This document shows, in pieces, positions 44,671 through 55,721 of a DNA stretch of 60,000 bases. The DNA is from Takakia lepidozioides (Eukaryota; Streptophyta; Takakiopsida; Takakiales; Takakiaceae). The notes below the pieces were generated by a model. The model did not search any database. It had not been told where the DNA came from and was given only the letters and a program-made list of their open reading frames with translations. Both the position numbers and the translations under genes were made by a program. Location of the stretch: contig CM060732.1 of the NCBI GenBank assembly GCA_030704615.1, positions 23,748,001 to 23,808,000 of the forward strand, in the 5' to 3' direction. The stretch's first letter is position 1. Each line of letters opens with the position of its first letter.

Positions 44671-45045
44671 CCCTCATATGAGCTATATTTAGTCTCTGCA
44701 ACCTTGTTCGAGTGGCTAGCGTAAGCCACTACGAACTATCTTCCCTCATCATCCACCTGTGTGAGCATCGCTCCAAGCCCCAGCATGCTCCAATCTGTAT
44801 GCAGCTGAAAAAGACGTTCCCTGATAGGTCGTCTCAAGATGGGTGTCGAGGTCAACCTTGCCTTCAGCTCTTGAAAAGCTCGTTCTTGCTCATTTTCCCA
44901 CTACCACTCCTAGTCCACCTTGGTCAGCTTGGTTAGAGCATTTGCAATGGCATTAATCCCTTGACAAACCGTCTATAATAGTTTACCAACCTCATGAAAG
45001 CTCGAACTCGGCTCACATCCGTGGGGCGTGGAATCTATGCAATGG
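44640..45045 (-). pseudogene. Gypsy element B, part 3: connection and RNase H
   Basis: On the minus strand, PRPTDVSRVRAFMRLVNYYR is followed by FQELKARLTSTPILRRPI, then HTDWSMLGLGAMLTQVDDEG and VVAYASHSNKVAETKYSSYE. These are the classic RT-connection and RNase H landmarks. There are a few stops and a frameshift after RRFVKG. It is the leftward continuation of the RT at 45815-46308, separated from it by an AT-rich insert. Confidence 0.75.
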
Positions 45046-45814
45046 CGTGGGTATTTGCAAGATTGGGTGTCTCAGTTTTTGTAAAACATGGCAGTTTCTG
45101 CAGTGACCTCCCTCCATGGTTTTACCCATATTTGTTCAACAACTCAATATTTCATCTAAATTTATATGGTATAGGGTTTCTAACTACAATAAGTATGTGT
45201 ACCAATTGTTAGATTGCAAAAACAATCATGTACGAGAGAGCCATGGACTTTTAAAGTTGATTACTGTGGAGTGTAGATGTTACACATAAAATCTTATGGA
45301 TTGAAAAAATATCATGTACACTCATATACTAGCACAAAGGAAAATACACTAGGGGTGCTATTTTTAAATCCAACCCAAATCCATTTTTATATGGACTAGT
45401 TATTTTAGGAATTGAGAGCTATGGACTATATTGCACATAAAAACAGGTTGATTTGCACTAGTCCATAGTATCTTATGTTTTGGATTTTTGAGGTGTTGTC
45501 TTTTACTAAAAAGACATACAAACCTATAATCTAGAGGTGTCAGGTGGGTACATGGACAAGCGGTCCTAAACTCTAGATTTTGACGTCTAAATGTTTTTTC
45601 AAATTAAAGATTAAAATATCTAGTAAAGAATGTTTTCAATATTTGAGGAGGGAATCTTTACTACAAATGTTATGTATACTACTATCTATCTATTAAAAAT
45701 AAACTGAAAGCAATAGACTCAAAAAAAATAAAAAAAATCCATGGACTTCCAGTGGACTCAACATGTGCCGCCTTTGATCCACCCAAACCTGCAACTGCCC
45801 ACCTCTACTTTAGT
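45046..45814. other. AT-rich insert splitting gypsy element B
   Basis: Element B's minus-strand text stops after GGLGVQ at about 45825 and resumes with THAIA at about 45045. The intervening 0.77 kb is markedly AT-rich and has no coding capacity or recognisable termini. No convincing target duplication is visible, so its identity is open. Confidence 0.5.
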
Positions 45815-46308
45815 CTATTGTACCCCCAATCCTCCAGAATATATCATGTGACCCAGATACTCAATCTGATGGTGGAAAAACTTGCACTTCCCCGGATGTA
45901 ACTTCAATCTGTGCGCCCTCAAGCGCTCAAATACCACCTGAAGGTGTCTCTCATGCTCTTCCACCATAGCACTAAAGATGATGATGTCATCTATGTAGCA
46001 CCTAATAAACTTCACCCCTGCTAGAATCTTGTCCATGACTCTCTGAAACTCTGCAGAAGCCTTCTTAAGCCCAAATGATAAGAACCGCCACTGATATAGG
46101 CAATCCTTCCCATGCTCATTGATCCCCCAGAATGTCGTCTTCTGCTTATCCGCCTCCTTGATCGGCAACTGGTGATATCCGGATCGTAAATCCAAAGTGT
46201 TAAAGACCTTGGCATGCCCAATGACATCAAAGATCTCCTCTGGTGTTGGCATGGCATACCTATCGGACTTGGTCTGACGATTTACAGGCCGGTAATCACC
46301 GCACATAC
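45815..46308 (-). pseudogene. Gypsy element B, part 2: reverse transcriptase core
   Basis: Minus-strand frame beginning CGDYRPVNRQTKSDRYAMPT, then [32 protein letters not shown], the catalytic CYIDDIIIFS, and IEYLGHMIYSGGLGVQ. The sequence is cut at 46308 by the 5' LTR of element C. The preceding residues continue at 52972 on the other side, with the catac duplication at both junctions. Confidence 0.85.
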
Positions 46309-47037
46309 TGTCGCGGCCCTTTGCCTTTAGGGCAGGGGGTCGGGACACACGAGGGGCTGCCCCTGTGGTGGGGGCAGCGACAGCGATAGGTATGGGGGGG
46401 GCTGAAGCACCCTTGAGTGCCCAAGGCACTCAGGGAAGCGGAGGCGCTCACTAGGTAGAGCCCCGCACACCGGGTTGCGGTGGGGGTGGCTCCACAAAGG
46501 GTGGTGGTAGCTTAGCGAGACTTAGTGGGGGTGGCATAGGACTCACCATGGGGGCGGAGACTTCGTGGTGGGAGTCGTGGGGAGTCTTGGGACTCATCAC
46601 GGTCCATAGGGGCCGTGGTGAGTGGGCCAAGACTCACCGCGACTCATCACCGGGAGTCGAGGGTTTTCGTGGTGGTTCGCCATAAAATGGCATGGCTGGT
46701 TGTGAAACCCCCGCGGACAGCTACAGAAGTATATATGAGGGAGTAGTAACCCCGAGAACGGTGCAAGCCCGTTGGTGACCAAAAACTAGTGAGTAAGCGA
46801 GCGAGCCGGAAAGCGACCAAAGAGTGGGGAGCTATTCCGGACTGCCATCTACCAAAGGGAATTCTCCTAGTCCCAATTAGGTGGAGGGTTTTAGAGGGAA
46901 GCGAAGGGGGACCGTTATGTCCCGGTGAGCAGCCGAAGCTCCAAGTTGGCCCGGCGGCCAGGTTGGGAATCAGGCGCGCGCATCAAAGCGAGTAACTATG
47001 ACTTGAAGGGGAGTTTACCGAAGTGAGGTGCGCGACA
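46309..47037 (+). repeat. 5' LTR of gypsy element C
   Basis: Begins tgtcgcggcccttt and ends gtgcgcgaca. A tatatatgag string near 46727-46740 may be its TATA region. It differs from the 3' LTR by about eight substitutions and one single-base indel, concentrated in the first 260 and last 100 bases. Confidence 0.93.
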
Positions 47038-47039
47038 CT

Positions 47040-47051
47040 TGGTATCAGAGC
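47040..47051 (+). promoter_or_regulatory. Primer-binding site of element C (initiator tRNA-Met)
   Basis: tggtatcagagc, two bases after the 5' LTR, is the common plant retrotransposon primer site complementary to the 3' end of initiator methionine tRNA. Minus-strand DNA synthesis would start here. Confidence 0.9.
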
Positions 47052-47092
47052 TTAGAGTTCAGTACGCGATCGTCCTTGAGATTGGCCTCATC

Positions 47093-48150
47093 ATGGGGTC
47101 GGGCAAGCCGAAGCGAAAGCGGAACGGCCCAAAAGATGATGATCCCGGTGAGCCCGATGGGGGCGGCGTGTCACTGAGGCGGCCGTTTGAGAAAGCGATG
47201 CATGTTTCCGAAAACGAGGCTGCCCAAGAGCGGGAGGAATCCGAGGAGTCGGAGCCCGAGGAATCCTTGAGAGCTCCGACAAACCAAGAGATGCCTCCCA
47301 TGCCGACAGCCTTTTGGGAAGGGTTGTTGGCGCAGTTTGGCGGGACGTTGAAAGACGTGTTGAAGGCGGCTAATGCCACTTCCGCTAAGGCAAAGTTTAA
47401 GGTGAAGCCTAAGGAACCCGGCACCTTCGAGGGCGTCCGAAATCGGAAGGCACTCAACACCTGGCTCTTGGAGCTAGAGCAGTACTTCCGAGCGGCCAAG
47501 TTGAGTGACGAGGATCGGGTAGAAGTGGCTCCCACCTATTTGAGGGGCTATGCTCAACAATGGTGGCAAAAATGCCTTCACGACCGAGGCCCAAGCCCGG
47601 AAACCTTGAACTCAAGCAATTGATGAAGAGACAGTTTGTGCCCCTCAACGCGTCCTGGCTTGCCCGAGACAAGATGAGGAATTTGAAGCAAACAGATGAC
47701 ATTCGGGGTTTGTCCAGGCTTTCAATGTGCTGTTGCTCGAAGTCGCGGACATGGCAGAACCAGAAATGGTCTTCAACTTTGTGGCGGGACTGGCCCCATG
47801 GGCCAGGCGGAAGTTGGAGGAGAAGCCACCCAAGACTTTGAACGAGGCAATTGAGAGGGCTGAATGTTTCTCGGATGTCCCTAGGGGTGAGAGACAAGGC
47901 CGTACGGAGCTGAACCACAAGAAGACCCGGCGGGAAGGTGACTCCTCCTGACCGGAAAAGAAGTGGGATAGGCCACGCGGCGACAATGGCACGTGGAAAT
48001 CGAAGGGAGGGCCTTCACACGTCAAGGCGGCACCCGGTGCTTCGAAAGGAAAAGCGGGTGGAGCGGCTTATGGCGGACAGAAGGCGACCTTTGATGGAGT
48101 GTGTTTCAATTGCGGAGAGCCCGGGCACATGGCCAACCTCGACAATTGAA
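47093..48150 (+). pseudogene. Gag of gypsy element C, frameshifted
   Basis: First ATG 47093 (MGSGKPKRKRNGP...), with an acidic linker and then the gag domain (FEGVRNRKALNTWLLELEQY). It stops at 47621-47623. Coherent gag text continues in another frame (ELKQLMKRQFVPLNASWLAR), then in the third frame (VADMAEPEMVFNFVAGLAPW to about 47951). A zinc knuckle [12 protein letters not shown] lies near 48101-48140, but the expected final Cys position is altered and a stop follows. At least three frame changes plus stops make Gag non-functional. Confidence 0.75.
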
Positions 48151-51100
48151 CATGACTCGGGCAACCACGGAGCTGTCGGAAGATACCATCAGTCGCTTGG
48201 TGGAAGCGGTGGTCGCCAGGACTTGCAAGGTAGGCAACTATTCTTATGAGTTGTATCAGGAAACTGGCGCCCTGCGTAAAGGGAGTCAGTTATTGTTCGT
48301 GGATGGGATAATATCCGGAACTAACGTGTCGTTGTTGGTGGACACAGGAGCGTCGCACTCCTTCATGACGTCGGCGGCGGCGCGAAAGTTGGGACTCCCG
48401 ACAAGGGACGTGGGGGCCTCTATTGAGGTGCGTTCTGCCAAAGGAGAACCACAGTTGACGACAAGGTTGGCGTTTGATGTTCCTCTTCAACTGGGGAATT
48501 GGGAGGGACGTGAGAACTTCACCATCTGCGAGATCGATGGAGTAGATCTCATTCTGGGAAAATACCAGGATGTGATGCCGGAGGATTTACCAAGCGGCTT
48601 GCCACCGCGAAGAGGAGTTGACCACAAGATTGAGGTGATACCGGGAACGGAACCGCCTGCCAAGGCACCCTACCGGTTGAGCCACAGGGAGTTGGTCGAG
48701 CTGAAGACTCAGCTCAAGGATCTAATGTCAAAGGGGCACATCCGGCCGAGTAAGTCACCTTACGGAGCCCCAGTGCTATTCGCAGACAAGAAGGATGGGA
48801 CGCTGCGGATGTGTGTCGATTACAGGGCTCTGAATAAGGTGACTATCAAAAACCGGTACCCTTTGCCAAGGATCAACGACCTCTTCGATCGGTTGGCAGG
48901 AGCGAAGTATTTCAGCCGGATCGACTTGCGCTCCGGCTATCATCAAATTCGGGTGGCGGAAGGAGATGAGGAGAAGACCGCGTGCAGGACAAGGTATGGT
49001 TCATATGAGTTCTTGGTGATGCATTTTGGGCTCACCAATGCACCAGCGACATTTAGCACGCTGATGAACAGCCTTTTCCAGGAGTGGTTGGATGACTTTG
49101 TGATCGTGTACATCGACGACATCGTGGTGTACTCGAAACAAAGGAAGAACACCTGGAGCACCTAAAAAGGGTGTTCCAAAAATTGCGAGAAGGGAAGCTA
49201 TATGCCAAAGCTTCAAAGTGCGAATTTACAGGATGGGATCAAAATGGATGACAGAAAGGTGAGGGCGATCTTGGACTGGGAGCCTCCGACTTCGGTCCCG
49301 GGAGTGCGATCCTTCCTAGGACTTGCCTCATATTACCGGAAGTATGTGAGAAATTTCGCCAAGATCGCGGGGCTGTTGTCGGACCTTCTGTGTAAAACCA
49401 AAGTCTGGGTATGGAACACATTTTGTGGCCAAGCTTTTGCTGAATTGAAGCAGCGGATGGCGGAAGCTCCAGTCTTGAAAATCCCGGAGTTCGATTGTCC
49501 ATTTGAAATTCATACAGATGCGTCGGACTTCGCGATTGGGGTGTACTTATGCAAGATGGACGTCCAGTGGCTTACGAAAGTAAGAAACTGAATGAAGTGG
49601 AGCGACGGTGGCCGACGCACGAAAAAGAGATGAAGGCGGTGGTGCATTACCTTGAGCTTTGGCGCCACTATGTTGGTTCCAACCCAGTGAAGGTGTTCAC
49701 GGACAATGTCACAGTGAAGTATTTTGCCACGCAACCCAAGTTGTCCCCAAAACAACTTAGGTGGCAAGATACTTTGGCGGTGTTCGACGTGGATATCCAG
49801 TACAAACCGGGACGGGACAATGTGGTGGCCGATGCTTTAAGTAGAAAGCAGCAGCTCCTGTTGGTGTACAGGTGCGAGACGGCGCTCCAAAAGAAGATCC
49901 GGAAGGCTTGCCGGAAGGATGAGCTGGCGAAGTCCGTGATGCAGGACTTGAGGATGGGGGTTAAATCGCAGTTCCACTTGCAAAATGGACTGCTCCGGTA
50001 TAAGCAAAAACGTCTCTACGTGCCAAAAGAAGGGATCAGAGATAGCCTCTTGAGAGAATGCCATGATAGCCCGCTTGCAGGCCACGGCAGAGCCAAGCGC
50101 ACTGCGGCACTCCTGAAGAAAGAGTATTTCTGGCCCAAACTGAGGGAGGAGACAGAGGAGTATGTCAAGACATGCACCACATGCCAATAAAACCGGAGCG
50201 AGTACAAAAAGCAAGCGGGGCTGTTACAACCCTTGCCGATTCCAGAGGGGACTTGGGAAAGCGTCTCAATGGATTTCATGACTGCTATGCCGCTGTCAAA
50301 AGGATTCGATGCAATCATGGTGGTGGTGGATAGGTTCAGTAAAATGGGCCATTTCATTCCCACCAAGGAGACGGCAACGGCGCAGGAGACAGGGCGACTT
50401 TACTTCGCCCACGTCTTAAAACATCATGGAGTCCCAAAGGATATTGTCTCGGATCGCGATCCAAAGTTTACGAGTAAATTTTGGAGGACACTTTGGAAGA
50501 AGATGGGGACGAGGCTGAAGATAAGCACCGCCTTCCGACCTACGACGGACGGCCAAACGGAAAGAGTGAATTCCGTAGTGAAGCAATTCTTGCGGAATTA
50601 CGTGTCGGCAGACCAATCAGACTGGATGGAACACTTAGACGCGGCAGAGTTCTGTTATAATAACACAGAACACTCCGCAACGGGAGTTTCCCCTTTCGTA
50701 TTGGTCTATGGAAAAGCACCTCTGGTGCCGACAAGTTGGGCCGCCCAGGACGTTAAGGAACCGGCAGTAGCGGCGGTACTGGAAGAACGCGAGCGTTTGT
50801 TGAAGCTCGCAAAGTACAATATTGCCAAAGCTAGGAAACGGTATGAAAAGCAGGCGAATCAGAAGCGGAGGGAAGTGAAGTTTGAGGCAGGCACAGAGGT
50901 CTGGTTGAACATCAAGAATTTCCGACTACCTCCGGAAGTGAGTCCGAAGTTCGTACCTCCGTATGCGGGACCCTTTCGCATTCGGAAGGTTATGAATGAG
51001 GATGTGTATGAATTGGAGCTGCCGGCAAACAGCAAGGTGCACCCAGTATTCCATGTCTCCCTTTTGAAACCTTACTTCAAAGATGAAGCGCGTCCGAATC

Positions 51101-51336
51101 GGCATCAAGTGTTGCGTCCGCCACCTATGCTGTTGGATCATGAAAATGAACCTGAGTACGAGGTGGAGGCAATACTTAAGTCGAGGAGGTTCAGGAACCG
51201 AGAAACGGAGTATCTCGTCAAATGGAAGGGCTATCATCATGTGGAGGCATCTTGGGTGCGTGCCTCAGAAATGGGAAACGCATCCGAGGCGGTTGCAGCT
51301 TTCGAAAGGCGACCTCAAAAGCGGAAGAAGCGTTGA
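48101..51336 (+). pseudogene. Pol of gypsy element C with C-terminal chromodomain, broken frames
   Basis: Protease active site VDTGASHSF is at about 48341-48365. RT follows with [33 protein letters not shown] and catalytic [11 protein letters not shown] (about 49109-49140). Frameshifts occur at about 49142, 49200 and 49545. RNase H follows with IHTDASDFAIG, FTDNVTVKYF and NVVADALSRK. The integrase zinc finger is HDSPLAGHGRAKR then CTTC. A TAA stops the frame at 50188-50190, just after CTTCQ. The same frame reopens into the integrase core: MDFMTAMPLSKGFD, DIVSDRDPKF and FRPTTDGQTERVN. At 51160-51310 a chromodomain reads YEVEAILKSRRFRNRETEYL then VKWKGYHHVEASW. Chromodomains direct integration to marked chromatin. 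Confidence 0.88.
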
Positions 51337-52241
51337 TGGGGACATCAACCTTGGAGCGTGGGGGAGGAAATGCATGCTTAGCCCGGTTTAGCTAGCTCAG
51401 GAATCCGATTGCAAAAACTTGTATTGTACAAAAATTTGTTATAAAGGAAATGGGTTCCAAATATTGTGCGTCCTATTTGTTTGGAATGGTGATGCATGGT
51501 GTGGTTGGCTAGTGTGTAGAATGCATGCTAGCTTACAAAAGTGGGAGAGGTAAATTGGGTTAATCGTGTGTTTGCGCAATGCCAAAATCGGGTGACTCCC
51601 ATCCAAGGGGCAAGGAAACTTGCGCCTTCTTTGGGAGTTCACGTGCTAGTGCGCACCTGGCGCGTGCGCGTACTATAACTGCGCTACCGAGGGGGTTGCC
51701 TTGTAGTGCGGGCTAACGCGGAAGCTACGTGCTTCCGTTCACGTACTATAATCGTGTAGCCTCGGGACGAAGTCGTAGTGCGGCTTCGGCGTGTTCCCGT
51801 ACCTCAGGCCAGCATTCCAAGGCGGACCCAATTGTAGTGATTGGGGCGCACGGTTGGTTCAAGGTTATCTTCCTAGTCAAAGAGGGTTCCAGGTGAACCC
51901 TTGCTCAAGGTGATGCCAAAAGCGGCATCATGAGCGATCGCAAGCAATGTTGTTGCAGTAAGGCGATTCGATCCTCGGGGAGGATCGTTCCTTGGCCTTG
52001 AAGTAGGCCAAGAAGAGTGCACTGGGAGGAGCTAGAGAGGCTCCACCCTTGGCTGGGACTTGGAGGAAGTCGGTCGAACTAGCTAGTGGAGAGTAGAGTC
52101 AAGTGTGGGGTTTGGTTCTTTACCATGGAACGCCAGGGTACGGAAACAAACTCCTTGATGTGGGACGCCACAACTTGAAGGTTCGTTTCTACAAAATGGA
52201 CAAGTCGATGAGGACATCGACTCCCTGTTGGTAGGGGTGTG
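51337..52241 (+). other. Non-coding 3' region of gypsy element C
   Basis: About 0.9 kb between the pol stop and the 3' LTR without a coding frame. It has repeated short motifs such as cgtactataa (about 51669 and 51742), actataactgcg/actataatcgtg and gtagtgcggg/gtagtgcggc, spaced about 70 bases apart. Function unknown; packaging or dimerisation signals would be possible. Confidence 0.5.
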
Positions 52242-52971
52242 TGTCGCGGCCCTTTGCCTTGAGGGCAGGGGGTCGGGACACACGAGGGGCTGCCCCTGTG
52301 GTGGGGGCAGCGGCAGCGAATAGGTATGGGGGGGGCTGAAGCACCCTTGAGTGCCCAAGGCACTCAGGGAAGCGGAGGCGCTCACTAGGTGGAGCCCCGC
52401 ACACCGGGTTGCGGTGGGGGTGGCTCCACAAGGGGTGGTGGTAGCTTAGCGAGACTTAGTGGGGGTGGCATAGGACTCACCATGGGGGCGGAGACCTCGT
52501 GGTGGGAGTCGTGGGGAGTCTTGGGACTCATCACGGTCCATAGGGGCCGTGGTGAGTGGGCCAAGACTCACCGCGACTCATCACCGGGAGTCGAGGGTTT
52601 TCGTGGTGGTTCGCCATAAAATGGCATGGCTGGTTGTGAAACCCCCGCGGACAGCTACAGAAGTATATATGAGGGAGTAGTAACCCCGAGAACGGTGCAA
52701 GCCCGTTGGTGACCAAAAACTAGTGAGTAAGCGAGCGAGCCGGAAAGCGACCAAAGAGTGGGGAGCTATTCCGGACTGCCATCTACCAAAGGGAATTCTC
52801 CTAGTCCCAATTAGGTGGAGGGTTTTAGAGGGAAGCGAAGGGGGACCGTTATGTCCCGGTGAGCAGCCGAAGCTCCAAGTTGGCCCGACGGCCAGGTTGG
52901 GAGTCAGGAGCGCGCATCAAAGCGAGTAACTATGACTTGAAGGGGAGTTTACCGAAGTGAGGTGCGCGACA
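52242..52971 (+). repeat. 3' LTR of gypsy element C
   Basis: Same termini as the 5' LTR. The G-rich ggtaggggtgtg just before it could be the polypurine tract, though it is not a clean purine run. It is followed by the catac duplication and by element B coding sequence. Confidence 0.93.
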
Positions 52972-53440
52972 CATACATCTCTCCGTCCAATTGCCATAGA
53001 CATCCTTCTTGGCTAGCATCACTGTGGCTGAAGCATACTCTCCACCAGATAGCTCCACCAAACCAGCCTCCCAGAGGTCCTGAGTCCTCATCTGAATCAT
53101 GGACCTCTCCATGTCACTGTATCCATAGGGTCTCCGAAAGATTGGCGTGTCAGTGGCCAATTCAATGCGAATCTCTTGACCCTTCAATGCTCCCAAGTCC
53201 TTCAAACTGAAGGCAAAGCAGTTCCTGCAAGCCCTCAAGAACCACCGTATACGTCGTCTCTCTCCTCCGATGACTATGGGTCCAACATCAGGCTCCCAGT
53301 TGTCCTCCGTGACTGCAATCTTAAGTCCCGCAGGCTTAGAGGTAGAAGACGCGTCCGGTGGTTGCTATGCTGCAACCTCTTGAGCAGTGACCACTACCTA
53401 CTCTGTCAGTGATAATGCCTCATCCTGCCCCACACTCATA
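52972..53440 (-). pseudogene. Gypsy element B, part 1: pre-RT region and start of RT
   Basis: Minus-strand text KIAVTEDNWEPDVGPIVIGG, then FAFSLKDLGALKGQEIRIEL, then IFRRPYGYSDMERSMIQMRT, VELSGGEYASATVMLAKKD and the start of the CxDYR motif, cut at 52972 by element C. One in-frame stop lies near 53370. It may extend further right to about 53840, where a minus-strand frame stays open but is not recognisable. Confidence 0.8.
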
Positions 53441-53879
53441 TTCGCACTCAAGCAACATAAGCTGGAGCCATTTTCAGATTATGAGTACCCGTGTTTTAAG
53501 AATACTCATTTTTCAACTTGTGGTGAATGGGCAGAAAACTTCACAATGTGCAGCAGATTAATGGACCAAGATGCGGAGCTGAATTGGGTATCCAGTTGGG
53601 CAATGCTGGTTTCAAAACCCCGTTCCATCCCTGCGTTTCAAAGATCTGGCTTGAATGGGCACACTCCGGCAGTGGAAGCTCACGGAGTAATGAGTTTGGG
53701 CTGATATGCATGCTGACATGCCATGCCGGTGCAAAGAATAGCGCTCTGAGTGGTGATTGTATCTCAAAATCTGCCCCTGCATTCAAGCTGATTTCTCTCT
53801 CGAGCAGAGCCGCCTTGTGGATGTTCCAGCCAATGTCCAAAAACAGCTCAAGTGCAAGACAACAACATCAGCAAGGCAT
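53441..53879. other. Unassigned DNA between element B and PPR fragments
   Basis: The minus-strand frame at 53541-53840 is open for 99 codons and could be the protease/gag end of element B, but no DTG-type motif is visible. Nothing else is recognised. Confidence 0.3.
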
Positions 53880-54790
53880 GGTTAGCTAAGCAAGATCATG
53901 GTGGAGAGGCATTTGAACTCTCTGAACGTAATGTGGTCGGACTTCACCCCCTCCCACATCAACTGCTCATAGGTCTCCAAAACCTGCAATCCCCGCCCCT
54001 GTTGTGCATGTCCTACGATCATCACTTTCCACGACACCACATTTTGCTCAGCCATATTGTTGAACACTCCCTATCCAGAAGGGTATTGTTCATAATGACA
54101 TCTACCACAGTTCCAGCTTTGACGATGCAACCATGGACCTCTTTGCCCTTCTCCAGCAGGCTCGCACATGCACTACAAACACAAACAAACGTAATGTGCT
54201 CGGGCTTCACCCCCTAGACCCACATCATTTGCTCATAGGTCTCCAAAACCCGCAATCCTCGCCCATGTTGTGCATGTCCTATGATTATCACGTTCCACCA
54301 CACCACATTTCGCTCAGCCATATTGTTGAACACTCCTTGTCCATAAGGGAATGCTCCCACGTTTGGCATACATGTCGACGAGGTATTATTACATCTGGTA
54401 CAGTTCCAGCTTTGACGATGTCACAATGGACCTCTTTGCCCTTTACCGGGTCTCCAAGTCTCCAGGGCTGCCAGGTTTGCACATGCATTGCAAACACAAA
54501 TGAACGTGACCCGGTCAGGCTGCACCCCTTCTTGCAACATTTGCTCATATGTCTCCAATGCCCATCCCGCACACATGCTGGCCATATCTTGCGAGATTCA
54601 GTGTGTTCCATGAGACAACATCTCGTTCAGCCATGTTATCAAACTCTCCCTTCGCAACTTCATAGGTCTCCAAAGCCTCCATCCCACGTCCCTGCTGTGC
54701 ATACCCTGCAAACATTGCACTCCACGACACTACGTCATCTCGGCAAAACAAGCTGAAATAGGTCAAAGAAGAAGGTGCCCTCACCACATT
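53880..54790 (-). pseudogene. Tandem PPR (PLS-class) fragments, at least three copies
   Basis: The minus strand repeats an approximately 300-bp module with the same wording: NMAEQNVVSWKVMIVGHAQQ plus GRGLQVLETYEQ, and upstream KGKEVHGCIVKAGTV. Modules occur near 53930-54170, 54190-54440 and 54490-54760 (DDVVSWSAMFAGYAQQGRGM). Stops and frameshifts separate them. The best-preserved copy at 54545-54787 starts inside the tandem-repeat unit that also fills the window's right end. These are relics of a PPR-PLS gene and not functional. Confidence 0.72.
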
Positions 54791-55050
54791 GTCCTCTACC
54801 TTGTGTCATGACCCATTGCGGATTAGACTGACCATGAACCCAAGAAGACCTCTTGTGCATGCTGCTTGTATCTGTAGTCAGGTAATGTGGGATTGGTCCG
54901 TAAGAACCACCACGGTGCAGCTGAGCGGGCAGAGATTAAAATGTGGGCTGCTAAGACCAAGCTGATTCCCCCAAGAACCTTGTGATCATCAGGAAGAATA
55001 CCAAATCATGGTACAAAGGGGAGCCAAGAGCCCACATTTGCACATAATGC
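54745..55050 (-). repeat. Dispersed repeat block, inverted copy of 2570-2930
   Basis: The stretch gccctcaccacattgtcctc, then accttgtgtcatgacccat, and aaccaccacggtgcagctga is the reverse complement, at high identity, of sequence at about 2575-2780. The similarity continues weakly to the gagccaagagcccacattt string (matching 2905-2935 inverted). The two copies flank about 50 kb in inverted orientation. Confidence 0.75.
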
Positions 55051-55059
55051 ACCCCTGCA

Positions 55060-55721
55060 TAAACGCTTGCAACAACAGGACATGGCCTCGATTTGTCTTC
55101 TTCGTTCTTCTCGCATCACTTGCTCGTCTCTCTCCCAAGCCTCCATCCCTCTCCCAACACTTAAACAAATTCAGGCAAAGGACAAAGTTACTCTTCCACC
55201 CTTAGATTATTTTACATCCGACGATTAGAACAATCTCTACGAGCCACACAAGCCCTAAAATATATTAAAATAATCCACGTCATGAGCCATGTGGAGCACT
55301 TATAAAAATTCCATTTTTGAATTGGGTGTGCAATGAATGCCTAGTTGTTAAGAGTCGTTCTCTAGTGCTTAAAACCACTTGTAATTGATGTTTTTTTTTT
55401 TCTTTCTTTAAACAATTTACGTAATTGAATTAAATCGCCGCGAATATTGCGCCGACTGCGGAGTCATTGATGCAACTTCTATCCGCCATTAGAAATACGA
55501 ATTTATCCGATACGACTGTGCAGTAGTAACAAACATCTCAAAGTTGTTCCCTCAGTGGTTTTGGACATGCAATCGATTCGGAAAAGACACGAATGTTTCT
55601 AGTGTAGTGTCGACACCATCCATGTGACAGACTTTGAAAAACAGACAAGTGGCCAGACCATTGTGGGATGATGCTATTGAACAAATGGTTCCAACAATAA
55701 ACTTTATTCTGAATCTGAAAC
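55060..55721. other. Intergenic DNA
   Basis: AT-rich with a T-run at about 55390. It includes the 3' end of the following minus-strand gene: an aataaa polyadenylation-like signal reads on the minus strand at 55703-55708, just past its stop. Confidence 0.45.

Larger units (their letters stand above)
46309..52971 (+). mobile_element. Ty3/gypsy element C, full-length chromovirus-type, nested in element B
   Basis: Two LTRs (46309-47037 and 52242-52971), each TG...CA, differ at only about nine positions in 730. The 5-mer catac flanks the element (46304-46308 and 52972-52976). A primer-binding site complementary to initiator tRNA-Met follows the 5' LTR. Coding order is gag, protease, RT, RNase H, integrase, chromodomain, the order of Ty3/gypsy chromoviruses. 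The coding region is broken by at least six frameshifts and stops despite the young LTRs. About 0.9 kb of non-coding DNA separates pol from the 3' LTR. Confidence 0.92.
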
